From Ancrocorticia sp047602305 (GTDB taxonomy: Bacteria > Actinomycetota > Actinomycetes > Actinomycetales > Actinomycetaceae): a stretch of DNA of 64,000 nucleotides. The position numbers and the translations under genes were made by a program. Of the stretch, positions 53,238 to 63,500 are shown one piece after another; within the stretch, counting starts at the first letter, position 1, and every line of letters begins with the position of its first letter. The stretch is taken from positions 2,790,001 to 2,854,000 of the forward strand of contig JASGHO010000001.1 in assembly GCA_047602305.1 (NCBI GenBank), read 5' to 3'. The notes beneath the pieces are model-generated. The model was given only the letters and a program-made list of their open reading frames with translations. It was not told the DNA's origin and did not search any database.

Positions 53238-54106
53238 TGTCCGCAACTACTTCTGCAAACGCTCAAGTAAAGGTCAAGGCGTCCAAGGACCCGGTGAGCT
53301 GGGGCGGCACAATTACCCTCATCGTGTGCTCCCTCACGATTATCATTCCGCTTTTCGTGGCGGTCTCCATGGCCTTCAAGACCTCCCAGCAGGCCGTTGA
53401 TGGTCAGGCCTTCACCCTGCCGAGTCCGTTCTCCATATCGGGCTTCGTTGAGGCTTGGAATCTGACGAACTTCCCGGTTGGTGCTGGCATCTCGTTCATC
53501 GTGACTGCCGGAACCGTGGTCGCAACGATCCTGCTCTCGGCAATGGCGTCCTTCGCCATCGTCCGCAACTGGGATCGCAAGCTCTTCAAGTACTCCTTCT
53601 TCTACCTCATGGCCGTCATGTTCATCCCGTTCCCGGTGGTGGCGCTGCCGCAGATCCAGTTGACTGGCATGCTGCACATCGCCAACTACGGTGGCGTGAT
53701 CTTCCTGGCAACGATGTTCCAGATGGCCTTCTCGGTCATGCTGTTCACCGCCTTCCTGCGGTCCATCCCGCTGGAGCTTGAGGAGAGCGCCCGCATCGAC
53801 GGTGCAACCACCTGGCAGGCATTCTGGAAGCTGATCTTCCCGCTGCTTGCACCGATGGCTGCAACGGTTGGCATCTTCGCCTTCCTCTACGCATGGAACG
53901 ACTTCATGATGCCCTCGCTCATGATCTCCGATCCTGAGATGCAGACGCTCCCCGTGCGCCAGTCGTTGTTCCAGACTCAGTTCTCCAACAACTACAACGT
54001 GTCATTCGCCTCCTACCTTATGGCAATGACCCCTGCGATCATCGCGTACCTCTTCGCCCAGCGTTGGGTGATGGAGTCCGTGACCCAGGGCGCCGTCAAG
54101 GGCTGA
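53237..54106 (+). CDS. CUT1 sugar ABC transporter permease, MalG-type
   Basis: 289 residues, six membrane segments. EAA loop ELEESARIDGATTWQAFWKLIFPLLAPM; the end YLMAMTPAIIAYLFAQRWVMESVTQGAVKG is standard. Third gene of the operon; the alpha-glucosidase follows after about 260 bases and may have its own promoter. Confidence 0.93.
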   Translation: MSATTSANAQVKVKASKDPVSWGGTITLIVCSLTIIIPLFVAVSMAFKTSQQAVDGQAFTLPSPFSISGFVEAWNLTNFPVGAGISFIVTAGTVVATILLSAMASFAIVRNWDRKLFKYSFFYLMAVMFIPFPVVALPQIQLTGMLHIANYGGVIFLATMFQMAFSVMLFTAFLRSIPLELEESARIDGATTWQAFWKLIFPLLAPMAATVGIFAFLYAWNDFMMPSLMISDPEMQTLPVRQSLFQTQFSNNYNVSFASYLMAMTPAIIAYLFAQRWVMESVTQGAVKG

Positions 54107-54369
54107 TACCCTCCCTACCAGATCCGGGCCTCGCGTACATATGTAAGCGGGGCCCGGATTTGTGTGACGGCCCGTTCGGGTGTCCAGTGGAATCGTGCCG
54201 GGTCTGGTGGACAGCACAGAATTGAGCGGGCGCAACCGGATGACTGGGTGCAACCGGGCGACATTTCGGTACGATCTCGGACGACGACGAGTTGTCTCAC
54301 CTCTCGCAGAACCACGCTTTCACCATCTCAACTCCGTACTTCAACCCACAACAGAAAAGGACATGATCG

Positions 54370-56046
54370 TTGCCTTCTGATCTGACTAATGACGCCGCTT
54401 GGTGGCGTCAGGCCGTTGTCTATCAGGTGTATCCGCGTAGCTTCGCTGATTCGAATGGTGATGGGCTTGGTGACATCGCAGGTGTCACCTCCCGTGCCGA
54501 CTACCTCAAGGAACTCGGTATTGATGCCGTGTGGCTGAGCCCGTTCTATCCCTCCGCGCTTGCGGATGGCGGCTACGACGTGGCGGATTACCGCGACGTC
54601 GACCCGAAGCTTGGGACGCTAGAGGACTTCGATGCCATGGTCGAGGCGCTGCATGCCCGTGGTATCCGCGTGGTAGTGGATATCGTCCCCAATCACACCT
54701 CGGATCTGCACCCATGGTTCCAGGCTGCTCTTGCCGCGGGCCCCGGATCACCGGAGCGCGAGCGCTACCACTTCCGCAAGGGGCTCGGACCGGATGGCAA
54801 CGAGCCGCCGTCAGACTGGCAATCCCACTTTGGCGAGAACACCTGGACACAGCTGGAAGATGGCGAGTGGTACCTGCACACCTTCGCCAAGGAGCAGGCC
54901 GATCTCAACTGGGATCATCCGGAGGTTCGTGCCGATTTCATCAAGACGATTCGCTTCTGGGCTGATCGTGGCGTGGATGGCTTCCGTATTGATGTGGCAC
55001 ACATGCTCACCAAGAACATGGACTTTGAGGTGCTGCCCACCCAGGCAGAACTGGATGCGATCCTCGTCGACGGTAACCACCCCACGCTTGATCGTGATGA
55101 TGTCCAGGAGATTTATGCGCAGTGGCGCAAGGTCTTCAATGAGTATGATCCGCCGCGCACTGCGGTGGCGGAATCGTGGGTGGCCCCGGACCGTGTGCCA
55201 CGCTACGCCAACCCCAATAGCTTGGGCCAGTCCTTCAACTTTGATCTGCTGGAGGCCGATTTCAACCCTCAGCACTTCTACGAGATCGTCACCCACAACC
55301 TCGATCTTGCGAAGAAGTCCGATTCCTCGAGTACCTGGGTGCTCTCCAATCATGATGTGGTCCGCCATCCCACGCGCTACGGCCTTCCGGTTGTAGGCCG
55401 CACCGAGGACGGGCGCCCGGCGGAACGCCAGGGTGGTGCTTGGCTGCACAGCGGTGGTGTAGAGCCGGAGCTCGATCGCGGGCGCGGCCTGCGCCGCGCC
55501 CGCGCCGCCACCCTCTTCATGCTCGGTCTCCCAGGCTCATCGTATCTCTACCAGGGTGAGGAGCTGGGCCTTCATGAGGTGGTTGAGATTCCGCCGGAGG
55601 CGCGCCAGGATCCCCGCTTCATCAACACGAACGGCGAGGATGTGGGCCGCGACGGCTGCCGCGTACCTCTTCCATGGAGGGCCGAGGGAGTGTCGCTCGG
55701 TTTTGGGAGCGCGGAACCGCACCTTCCGCAGCCTGCCTGGTTTGCGGATTTCGCCGCAGACGTGCAGCAAGGCGTGCACGGCACCACTCTCTCGATGTAC
55801 CAGAAGGCGCTCGCCATCCGGAAGCGGCTGCAGGCCGAGGAGGAATTGGAATGGGTGGATACCGGCCGCGATGACGTTCTCGCCTTCCGCCGCCCCAATG
55901 GTTGGACCGTCGTGACGAACTTCGGCGTGGAGCCCTACGGTTTCCAGTCGGATGAGGTGGCGTTGGTCTCCGGGCCGATCTTCCTCATGGACGGCGTCGT
56001 CACCGTTCCCGGCGAAACCACCGTGTGGCTGGAGCCCACCGCCTGA
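54370..56046 (+). CDS. GH13 alpha-glucosidase (oligo-1,6-/maltose-type)
   Basis: 558 residues with TTG start at 54370 (AAAAGGA upstream; no better in-frame ATG). Cytoplasmic, no signal peptide. GH13 regions: WWRQAVVYQVYPRSFADSNGDGLGDIAG, VVVDIVPNHTSD, the nucleophile Asp208 in GFRIDVAHML, acid Glu268 in AVAESWVAP and Asp329 in LSNHDVVRHPTRYG. The isomaltase/maltase-type QYQGEELGLHE equivalent reads YLYQGEELGLHEV. Completes import and cleavage of alpha-glucosides with the upstream transporter. Confidence 0.93.
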   Translation: MPSDLTNDAAWWRQAVVYQVYPRSFADSNGDGLGDIAGVTSRADYLKELGIDAVWLSPFYPSALADGGYDVADYRDVDPKLGTLEDFDAMVEALHARGIRVVVDIVPNHTSDLHPWFQAALAAGPGSPERERYHFRKGLGPDGNEPPSDWQSHFGENTWTQLEDGEWYLHTFAKEQADLNWDHPEVRADFIKTIRFWADRGVDGFRIDVAHMLTKNMDFEVLPTQAELDAILVDGNHPTLDRDDVQEIYAQWRKVFNEYDPPRTAVAESWVAPDRVPRYANPNSLGQSFNFDLLEADFNPQHFYEIVTHNLDLAKKSDSSSTWVLSNHDVVRHPTRYGLPVVGRTEDGRPAERQGGAWLHSGGVEPELDRGRGLRRARAATLFMLGLPGSSYLYQGEELGLHEVVEIPPEARQDPRFINTNGEDVGRDGCRVPLPWRAEGVSLGFGSAEPHLPQPAWFADFAADVQQGVHGTTLSMYQKALAIRKRLQAEEELEWVDTGRDDVLAFRRPNGWTVVTNFGVEPYGFQSDEVALVSGPIFLMDGVVTVPGETTVWLEPTA

Positions 56047-56062
56047 CTGTGACTAATCGCCT

Positions 56063-56103
56063 GCGGCTCCCGAGGAACAAGATGTGAGTTCCTTGGGAGC
56101 CGC
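56063..56103 (+). terminator. Hairpin terminator after alpha-glucosidase
   Basis: gcggctcccgaggaac pairs with gttccttgggagccgc around aagatgtga and is followed by TTTCG. Confidence 0.85.
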
Positions 56104-56172
56104 TTTCGCATCACCCGTGGGTAGGACGACTCCCCACCCGCATTGTCGGAGGCTTCGGGTACGGTTGACGTT

Positions 56173-58827
56173 GTGTTAGATCGTCAGGAGATTGGCGGAT
56201 ACCGGATCATCCAGCAGCTTGGGTCCGGCGGCATGTCCAAGGTGTACGAGGCCATGGACAGTGCCGGGAATCGTGTTGCGCTCAAGCACCTGTTCGAGCA
56301 CATCGCGGGCACCCCCGAGGGCCGGGATCGTTTGCGCCGTGAGGTTCAGATGTTGCGCAAGGTGCACGGCCCGTATGTGGCCGAGGTTCTCGACGTGGAG
56401 ACTGAGGACCGGGATGCCTTCATCGTCACCCGCCTGATTGATGGGCGGACGCTGGAGGAGGACGTCGCCGCCGTCGGCATCTTCACCGAAGGTGAGCTTG
56501 TCCGGCTTGCCGAGGACCTGCGCGACGCCGTGCGTTCCATCCATTCCGCCCAGGTCCTGCACCGCGACCTCAAACCTTCCAATGTTATGATGGAAGGCGA
56601 GCGGCCAGTCCTGATTGATTTTGGTATCGCCCAGCTTGGCGACGACCCGCGGATTACCCAGGTGGGCCACGTCGCCCAGACCCCCGGCTACTGCGACCCC
56701 GAAGTCATCAAGGGTAAGCAGCCCGGCGAAACCGCCGATTGGTGGGCGCTCGCTGCGGTACTTGCGTTCGCTGCTACTGGTTATTCGCCCTTCGGCGACG
56801 ACGGCGCCCTCCCCATCAACAACCGGGTGATGAACGGCCACGTGCGCCTCCCGAACCTTGAGCCGGAGGTCGCCTTCGCCTTCCGCAAGGCCCTCGCACC
56901 CAACCCTGATGACCGCATCAGTTTCAGCGAACTCCTCGGCGTCATCGAGAACCCGGAGATGGTGGAGGACTTTGGATACGATGCGTCGATGCATGGGATT
57001 GATTTTGACGACGACGGCGACCCGGCGGCAGCTACCGGAACCTTTGCGTTCGTGGGGCTTCCGGGCGTCTACGGGCAGGGCGGAGCGGGGGTAAATCCCG
57101 GGGGATTCGCGGCTCCCGGTGCTCGCACCGAGGTTCTTGGCGCCGGTGGTGAGTCTGGGGGGACTGAGGTGCTCGGATCTGTAGGCAACAACTCAGCCAC
57201 CGAGATTCTTGGCGGCGCCATTGGGGTTCGTGGATCAGCGGGGAGTGCTTCATCCCCCGAGGTTTTTGGCGCTACTGAAGTTCTCGGTTCGGGTATGAAC
57301 AGGATTGACACGACCGAGCAGGTTGATGTCCAGCGGACGAGCGTGACGGAACGGCTGAGCGTTGCCGATGCTCGAGCAACCGAGATAATCGACGTGTCTC
57401 ATCTTTCGCGAAATGCTCGTGCTGGCGGCGTCAATGCGAGCACCCATCAGGGTGAGAATTGGGCTGACGATATGCGTACTCAGATCTTGCCCGGTGGAGG
57501 GCAGGAAAAGACGCAGGTCTGGCCTGAGAATGGCGGCCGAGGGGCTGGCGGCCTTCATTCGGCAGGTGACGCGGGCGCAAGGACTCAAGTGTGGCCGGGC
57601 GAGGCCAGCAATTCCACCGATGATCCCGCAAAGACCCAGGTGTGGAACCCCGAGGTGACCCAAGCCCGGGATCCGGGAAAGACGCAGGTGTGGCCCGGTG
57701 ACGAGCGATCTTACGTCGCTTCATCTGCAGACCCCGGAAGAACGCAACGCCTGCCTGCGGTAGATATGGCAAACACAGCAGACGCGGCAAGAACGCAGCG
57801 TATTCCGGCAGTCAACGTGGAGCGAACCTCGGTTTATCCGGCGCGCGCAGCGCAACCAGGTGTCGAACCCACGCAATCCTATGGTTCCGCTCGTCCCGCG
57901 AGCCAGCCGGGTGTGTCGTCGCACGGTTCGGGCAGACCCCAGCAGTACGCAGCGGGCCCCGGTCAGTGGGGAGGAGCCACGCAGCCTCTCCCCACCACGC
58001 AGCCTGGTCCGAATACGCAGCCTGCTTCAACTGCGCAACCGGCCAACGCGCGGGGCTATGCGATACCGCCGGCGCCGTCGTCTCCGATGTATACGCCGCC
58101 AGCTCCGCCGCAGGGGAGAACGGCGCCGTCGTCGCCAATGCAGGGGGCGGGGTATTCGCAACCGCCCGGCGCTCCCAACCCGGGCGTCTACGGCCAGGCG
58201 CCCTATCCTTACCCGCCCTATTCGCCGTATGGAGTGGGCGAGTATCCGGCGTGGGCGCGAGACCCGGCGCCGCAGCGGCTTCTCATTGCGTTGGCGGCGG
58301 CTACGTTTGTGATCGCGGCTCTGAGCTGGCCAATTATCGCGTGCGCGGTCTTTTGTGTGGTGATGCTCGTGGCGGCTACGGTCGGGACGGCTTCTCATGA
58401 TCTTGTCGAAAGACGCAAGGATCGTGGTGGACCTTTCCCGCGGGAACGGTCGTGGGTGGTCCTCCGTATGCCGTGGATTCTGATCAAAGTTGTGGTGTCG
58501 CAGGTTCTTGGGCTTGGTATTGGCGTCGGGTTCGGGGCTCTCGTTGCCGTGCTCGTCGCGCTGCTCCAACCTGCCGACCCGCGAATACCGCTGGCCGCTG
58601 GAATGAGCGTGGCGGTGCTCGGATCCTGGCTCATCGGTGGATACGGGAACAAGGCGCGGCCGGGCGCTCGGAGAATTGCCGCAACCTTCGCGCCAACGAC
58701 GGGATACCGGATCTTCTGGGTGCTGGTGTTTCTAGCAGTCGCGGCCGGGCTCGCCGTGCCAACTTTGACGGGCGGCGTAGCGAACTGGGCTCCGATCACC
58801 CCGCCCCAGATCTTCATGGCGTGGTGA
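56173..58827 (+). CDS. Membrane Ser/Thr protein kinase with Thr-motif-rich tail
   Basis: About 884 residues from GTG 56173 (TTG 56143 is another in-frame start; neither has a strong ribosome binding site). Kinase domain: QLGSGGMSKVYEA glycine loop, VALKHLF lysine, HRDLKPSNVMM catalytic loop, DFGIAQ, and CDPEVIKG replacing the APE motif. After residue 290 the chain is low-complexity and holds about 14 copies of a short motif around Thr: RTEVLG, ATEILGG, KTQVWP, RTQRLPA and RTSVYPA. Then a Pro/Gln-rich region, and from about 695 three membrane segments (LLIALAAATFVIAALSWPII, VVSQVLGLGIGVGFGALVAV, IFWVLVFLAVAAGLAVPTL) near the C-terminus. PknB-type kinases normally have one membrane segment with an external sensor; no PASTA domain is seen. 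Confidence 0.9.
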   Translation: MLDRQEIGGYRIIQQLGSGGMSKVYEAMDSAGNRVALKHLFEHIAGTPEGRDRLRREVQMLRKVHGPYVAEVLDVETEDRDAFIVTRLIDGRTLEEDVAAVGIFTEGELVRLAEDLRDAVRSIHSAQVLHRDLKPSNVMMEGERPVLIDFGIAQLGDDPRITQVGHVAQTPGYCDPEVIKGKQPGETADWWALAAVLAFAATGYSPFGDDGALPINNRVMNGHVRLPNLEPEVAFAFRKALAPNPDDRISFSELLGVIENPEMVEDFGYDASMHGIDFDDDGDPAAATGTFAFVGLPGVYGQGGAGVNPGGFAAPGARTEVLGAGGESGGTEVLGSVGNNSATEILGGAIGVRGSAGSASSPEVFGATEVLGSGMNRIDTTEQVDVQRTSVTERLSVADARATEIIDVSHLSRNARAGGVNASTHQGENWADDMRTQILPGGGQEKTQVWPENGGRGAGGLHSAGDAGARTQVWPGEASNSTDDPAKTQVWNPEVTQARDPGKTQVWPGDERSYVASSADPGRTQRLPAVDMANTADAARTQRIPAVNVERTSVYPARAAQPGVEPTQSYGSARPASQPGVSSHGSGRPQQYAAGPGQWGGATQPLPTTQPGPNTQPASTAQPANARGYAIPPAPSSPMYTPPAPPQGRTAPSSPMQGAGYSQPPGAPNPGVYGQAPYPYPPYSPYGVGEYPAWARDPAPQRLLIALAAATFVIAALSWPIIACAVFCVVMLVAATVGTASHDLVERRKDRGGPFPRERSWVVLRMPWILIKVVVSQVLGLGIGVGFGALVAVLVALLQPADPRIPLAAGMSVAVLGSWLIGGYGNKARPGARRIAATFAPTTGYRIFWVLVFLAVAAGLAVPTLTGGVANWAPITPPQIFMAW

Positions 58828-59073
58828 CCTGGCGGCTGTTGGCGCGCCAGTCGATGCAAACATCCTGATATATGTCACCGGCGTGCCATATATGGCAGGG
58901 CGGTAACGTATAGACGAAAATTTGCATCAACTTCTTCAGACATCCCCAGGAATCGATCGTCTGAGTGACGGGGATAGACGAATAGGTGAGCAGGTAACCG
59001 GGCTAGAAGACAATTTTGCCCGGAAAGACTGGACAAACAGTGTTTTCCCAGAAGTTTCATTTAAGATTCACTC
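58828..59073. other. Intergenic region with a perfect 12-bp palindrome
   Basis: gccatatatggc (58885-58896) is perfectly palindromic in an AT-rich patch, with tatatgtcac just upstream. It may be a binding site for control of the DsbA-like gene. Nothing else is recognised. Confidence 0.4.
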
Positions 59074-59928
59074 ATGGCATCACGGAATACACCCGGCACT
59101 ACCGGTGCAAAACTGACAAAAGAGGAGCGGCGGAAGCAAGCACGTGAGGCTGCCCGCCTGCTCCAAATCGAAGAAGCAAAGCGTGCGAAGCGCAACCGAA
59201 TCATGGTGATTATCGGCGTTATCGTGGCGCTGGCGCTTGTCGCCACTGCTGTTTTCTTGGTGGTGAGCAACGGGAAGAAGGCACAGCAGGCTCCAGATTT
59301 CACTCCCGCGGCCAGTGTGTTCGTGGACGGCACTCCCGCCAACGTGAATGACCAGGGTGGAATTTCGGTGGGAGCCGATTTGGTTGCCGGAACGGCGAAT
59401 GAGGGCGCCCCGACAGTCACCATCTACTTCGACTATCTGTGCAGCTGGTGTAATCACCTGGAGGCCTCTTACGGCGAAGAGCTGACCAAGATGGCCCAGG
59501 AGGGCAAGATTACGCTGGTGTACCAGCCCGTGGTGCTCCGGGGCCAGCAATTCTCCAACGCCGGCGCCATCGCCAACTTCTTCTTGGCCGAGAACGCCCC
59601 GGACAAGTACCTCGCCTTCTCCAACGCGATCTTCTCGCAGGTGACAGGGCCGCTCTTTACTGACGCGAGCAAGGAGAGTGCAACGGAACCAACCGTTGAC
59701 CAGCTCATCGCTGTGGCCACGGAAGTCGGTGTACCGGCTGATGTCGTGGCGAACTTGCAGGCTGTTCTGGCCGACGGCAGCTACCAGAAGTGGGTGGATC
59801 TGGCCAATAGCCAGATGCAGGCCAACCAGCTGAGTGGCACTCCCCGCGTGATCATCGACGGCAAGGAGCTCGCCGATTGGGACAACGGAAACCTCACCAC
59901 CTACCTGAATGAGCTCATCGAGGGCTAG
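59074..59928 (+). CDS. Membrane-anchored DsbA-like thioredoxin-fold protein
   Basis: 284 residues. A highly charged cytoplasmic start (KLTKEERRKQAREAARLLQI, then EEAKRAKRNR) precedes one membrane segment (IMVIIGVIVALALVATAVFLVV). The extracellular domain has the redox motif CSWC (Cys123 and Cys126) in VTIYFDYLCSWCNHLEASYGEEL, and the cis-Pro loop SGTPRVIIDGKEL. This is the DsbA/MdbA-like arrangement of actinobacterial disulfide-forming or vitamin-K-linked proteins. A family-C hairpin follows 120 bases downstream. Confidence 0.9.
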   Translation: MASRNTPGTTGAKLTKEERRKQAREAARLLQIEEAKRAKRNRIMVIIGVIVALALVATAVFLVVSNGKKAQQAPDFTPAASVFVDGTPANVNDQGGISVGADLVAGTANEGAPTVTIYFDYLCSWCNHLEASYGEELTKMAQEGKITLVYQPVVLRGQQFSNAGAIANFFLAENAPDKYLAFSNAIFSQVTGPLFTDASKESATEPTVDQLIAVATEVGVPADVVANLQAVLADGSYQKWVDLANSQMQANQLSGTPRVIIDGKELADWDNGNLTTYLNELIEG

Positions 59929-60050
59929 ACCGAGAGGTTAGCGCTAGGCGACTGGCAACGTTAGGTGGCTGACTACACTACGTGGCCAGCAATGTTAGAT
60001 GGCCGGCAATAGCGGTCAGCAAACGAAGCCAGATGGCTGGCAATAAGATT
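59929..60050. repeat. Degenerate short repeat run upstream of family-C hairpin
   Basis: Four approximate copies of a (c/t)(t/c)(a/g)gcaa(t/c) core followed by a tta-gatgg-like segment: about 59952, 59982, 60002 and 60035. The spacing is irregular. No coding potential. Confidence 0.5.
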
Positions 60051-60092
60051 AGAGATCCCGCCAATAGGCCACGGCCTATTGGCGGGATCTCT
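60051..60092. repeat. Dispersed palindromic repeat, family C, copy 2
   Basis: Perfect 42-bp palindrome: agagatcccgccaataggcc and its exact complement, with a ca/cg centre. The two halves are also found, split by extra bases, at 20434-20502. No T-run follows, so a role other than termination is possible. Confidence 0.88.
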
Positions 60093-60129
60093 AAGTTGCT
60101 GAGGACCGCGAACGGTCGTTGGCTTGGCG

Positions 60130-60158
60130 GGATGCCCGGGACCTCGTCCCGGGCATCC
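60130..60158 (+). terminator. Short strong hairpin upstream of esterase gene
   Basis: ggatgcccgggac-ctc-gtcccgggcatcc: perfect 13-bp GC-rich stem followed by TTCG. Likely ends transcription coming from the DsbA-like gene. The remaining stretch to 60500 shows no gene. Confidence 0.8.
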
Positions 60159-60527
60159 TTCGTTCACGGCTCTTGACTATCCGTCGTTTTACCCGTAGTT
60201 ACTCTCTGGTGTAAGTACCTGAGGAAAACGGAAATGAACGAGGGTTTGGCACCGGATTTTCACGCAGTTATTCCATCAAGGCTCGGGTCTTCGGGCACTC
60301 CCTATATCTGGTGAGGTGCGCCCCGTGCCTGCTCAAGCACCCAGTGGTGTCTCAAAATGAGCAGGTTATGTGAAAAACCTACCAACCTGAATGCTCTCGT
60401 TGTAGTGTGACAAGGGAGACGCGCGATGAGGCTAAACGCTTCAGCGGGGATCGGGAATCGTTTCTTCATGGGTGATGACGATCGAAAATCTCCGTTTCGT
60501 CTCGGAGTTCTCACCGAGGAGTTTTCG

Positions 60528-63500
60528 ATGAAGAAAATGAGAGTGCTTCCATCTGCGATGGCATTCGCCTTGGCTCTGGCGGGCGGGATTGGAATGCCCG
60601 CTCTTGCGGAGCCGGAAGCCGAATTGCTGCCAAGCGATGTTGTGCTGGCAGCAGACGACAGCAATACGGAACCGAGTGGTGCCGTCCCCTTCACACTTGA
60701 CGCATATGTCTTGGATGGCGGCCAGCAGGTGGTCTCCCTGACGCTGGACACGTCGGACCGGGCTGTCGATGAATCCAGCCTGGACGCGGATACGTTCAGC
60801 GTGCACGCCAAGGGGACAAGCCCGTTTGCGTCGCTGACGGACGTTGCCGGTTTCGATGTGGACCGTGGAGTCACCGGCGCATCGCTCGATTCCGAGGGCG
60901 ATATCGTCATTGATCTTGGCCACGGATTTATGGTTCCGGGCGCGGACACCCTGGGCTGGTCCAACGAGGCCGGGCGCAACATCCAGCTCGACCTGGAGTA
61001 CACGATTACCCAGAACAAGCCCATCGCGCTCGCGGACAGCACATCCGTGGAGTTTGCCGAGTTTGAGCAAGGCGCCTTGGTGGATGCCGAAGTGGACGCC
61101 TTCGCAGCGGGAGCTTCCGCCGGCCTCAACTATCGCCTCTTCACCCCGGACACTGCTGCTTCGTCCGAGCGCCCGCTGGTCGTGTGGCTGCACGGCGGCG
61201 GCGAGGGCGGCTGGGCCGAAGCCCAGGACAACGCCCTGCCCCTCCTCGCCAACCGCGGCGCCCTCGGCTTCATCACTCCCGAGGCTCAGGACATCTTCGG
61301 CGGCGCCTACGTGCTGGCTCCCCAGGCCACCGATTTCTGGATGAATGATGCGGCGATGGGCTACTCGGCGCAGCTGAAGGCGCTGATTGACGACGTCGTC
61401 GCCACGAATAATATCGATGCCTCCCGTATCTATGTGGCCGGTGCGTCCAACGGCGGCTACATGGCGGCCCGCTTGGGTTCCGACTACCCGGACTATTTCG
61501 CGGCCGTGGTGCCGGTCTGCCCGGCGGTGGCCTACGGAAGTACCACGCTGCTGACCGACGACGAACTGGCCGTCCTGAACGACGTTCCCACCTGGATCGT
61601 CCAGGCGACCTCCGACGACGTCCTACCGTACGAGACCAACGGCGGGCACATGGCCGATATCGTCTCCAACGCCCTTCTGACCACCTACCCGGACGTCACC
61701 GCAGGTGGCGTCACCTACCCGCCGCATTTCTCCTGGATCTACGTGGCCAACAACGATCCGGTGAACGCGGACGGGCAGCACATCTGGCAGTGGATGGCCG
61801 CTCAGAAGCTCGCCGAGAATCCGGACCGCCCCATTCCCTTCACCCTTGATGCGAAGGTGCTGGACAGCGGCCAGCAGGTTGTCTCGCTGACACTGGAAAC
61901 CTCGGATTGGGACGTTGATGGCGCGGACCTGTCGGCCGATACGTTCAGCGTGCACGCCAAGGGGACGAGCCCGTTCGCCTCACTGACGGACGTTGCCGGT
62001 TTCGACCTGGACCGTGAAGTAACGGGGGCGTCACTCAACGCGGACGGGGACGTCGTCGTCGAACTTGGACACGGCTTTGGTGTTGCCGGTGCCGAAACCC
62101 TCGGCTGGTCCACCTCCGTCTCACGCAACATCCAACTCGACCTGGAATACACCATTACCCAGAACGAAGCGGTGGCGCTCGCGGATAGCACATCCGTGAT
62201 GTTCGGCGGATTCGAGCAGGGCGCGCTGGTGGACGCGGAAGTGGACGCGTTCGCGTGGGGCGCCACAGGTGACCTCAAGTACCGCCTCTTCATCCCGGAG
62301 GAGACTCCTGCGGGGCGCCCGCTCGTCGTGTGGCTGCACGGCGGCGGCGAGGGCGGCTGGGCCGAGGCCCAGGACAACGCGCTTCCCCTGCTCGCCAACC
62401 GCGGCGCCCTGGGATTCGCCACGCCTGAATCCCAGGACATCTTCGGCGGCGCCTACGTACTGGCCCCGCAAGCCACCGACCGCTGGTTCAACGACGCGGA
62501 AATGGGCTACTCGGAGAAGTTGAAGGCGCTGATTGACGACGTCGTCGCCAATCACTCGATCGATCCCTCGCGAATCTACGTGGTGGGCGCCTCCAATGGC
62601 GGCTACATGGCGGCCCGCTTGGGCTCTGACTACCCGGACTACTTCGCGGCCGTGGTGCCGATCTGCCCGGGAGTGGTGTCGCGTGGAACCACGCTGTTGA
62701 CGGACGAAGAACTCGCGGTGCTGAACGACGTCCCAACCTGGATCGTTCAGGCCACAACCGATGACACACTGCCCTTCGCGGACAACGGTGGGCACATGGC
62801 TGACATCGTCCCGAACGCGACGTTGACCGCCTACCCGGACGTGACCTGGGACGGGGTGACCTATCCCGCGCACTGGTCGTGGATTTACGTGGCCAACAAT
62901 GACCCGGTGAACGAGGACGGGCAGCATATCTGGCAGTGGATGGCCGAGCAGAAGCTCGCCGAGAAGCCGGATATCGTGGTTCCGTTTACGCTCGATGCGA
63001 AGGTGCTCGATGGTGGTCAGCAGGTTGTCTCGCTGACCCTGGAGACCTCGGATCTGGACATCGACGCGGCGAGTCTTGCAGCCGATACGTTCAGCGTGAA
63101 CGCCAAGGGAACGAGCCCGTTCGCTTCGCTGACGGACGTTGCCGGTTTCGATATGGCCCGCGAGGTGACGGGGGCGTCGCTGAATGCTGATGGCGATATC
63201 GTCGTCGACCTCGGACACGGCTTTGGCGTTGCCGGTGCCGAAACCCTCGGTTGGTCCAACTCGGCGCTCCGCAATGTACAACTCGACCTGGAATACACCA
63301 TCACCCAGAACAAGCCGGTCCTGCTGAGCGACACGACATCCGTCACGTTCTCCGGATTCGACCAGGGCAAGCTGGTGGACGCCGAAGTCGACGCGTTCGG
63401 TTTCGGAGCCGCGGCAGGCTTGAACTACCGGCTCTTCACCCCGGGCACTGCTGAAACGTCCGAACGCCCGCTGGTCGTCTGGCTGCATGGCCTCGGAGAA

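Noticed and set aside
60302..63488. Long minus-strand open frames opposite the triple esterase
   Set aside because: They mirror the codon bias of the plus-strand gene, which has a signal peptide, ribosome binding site and conserved motifs in all three modules.
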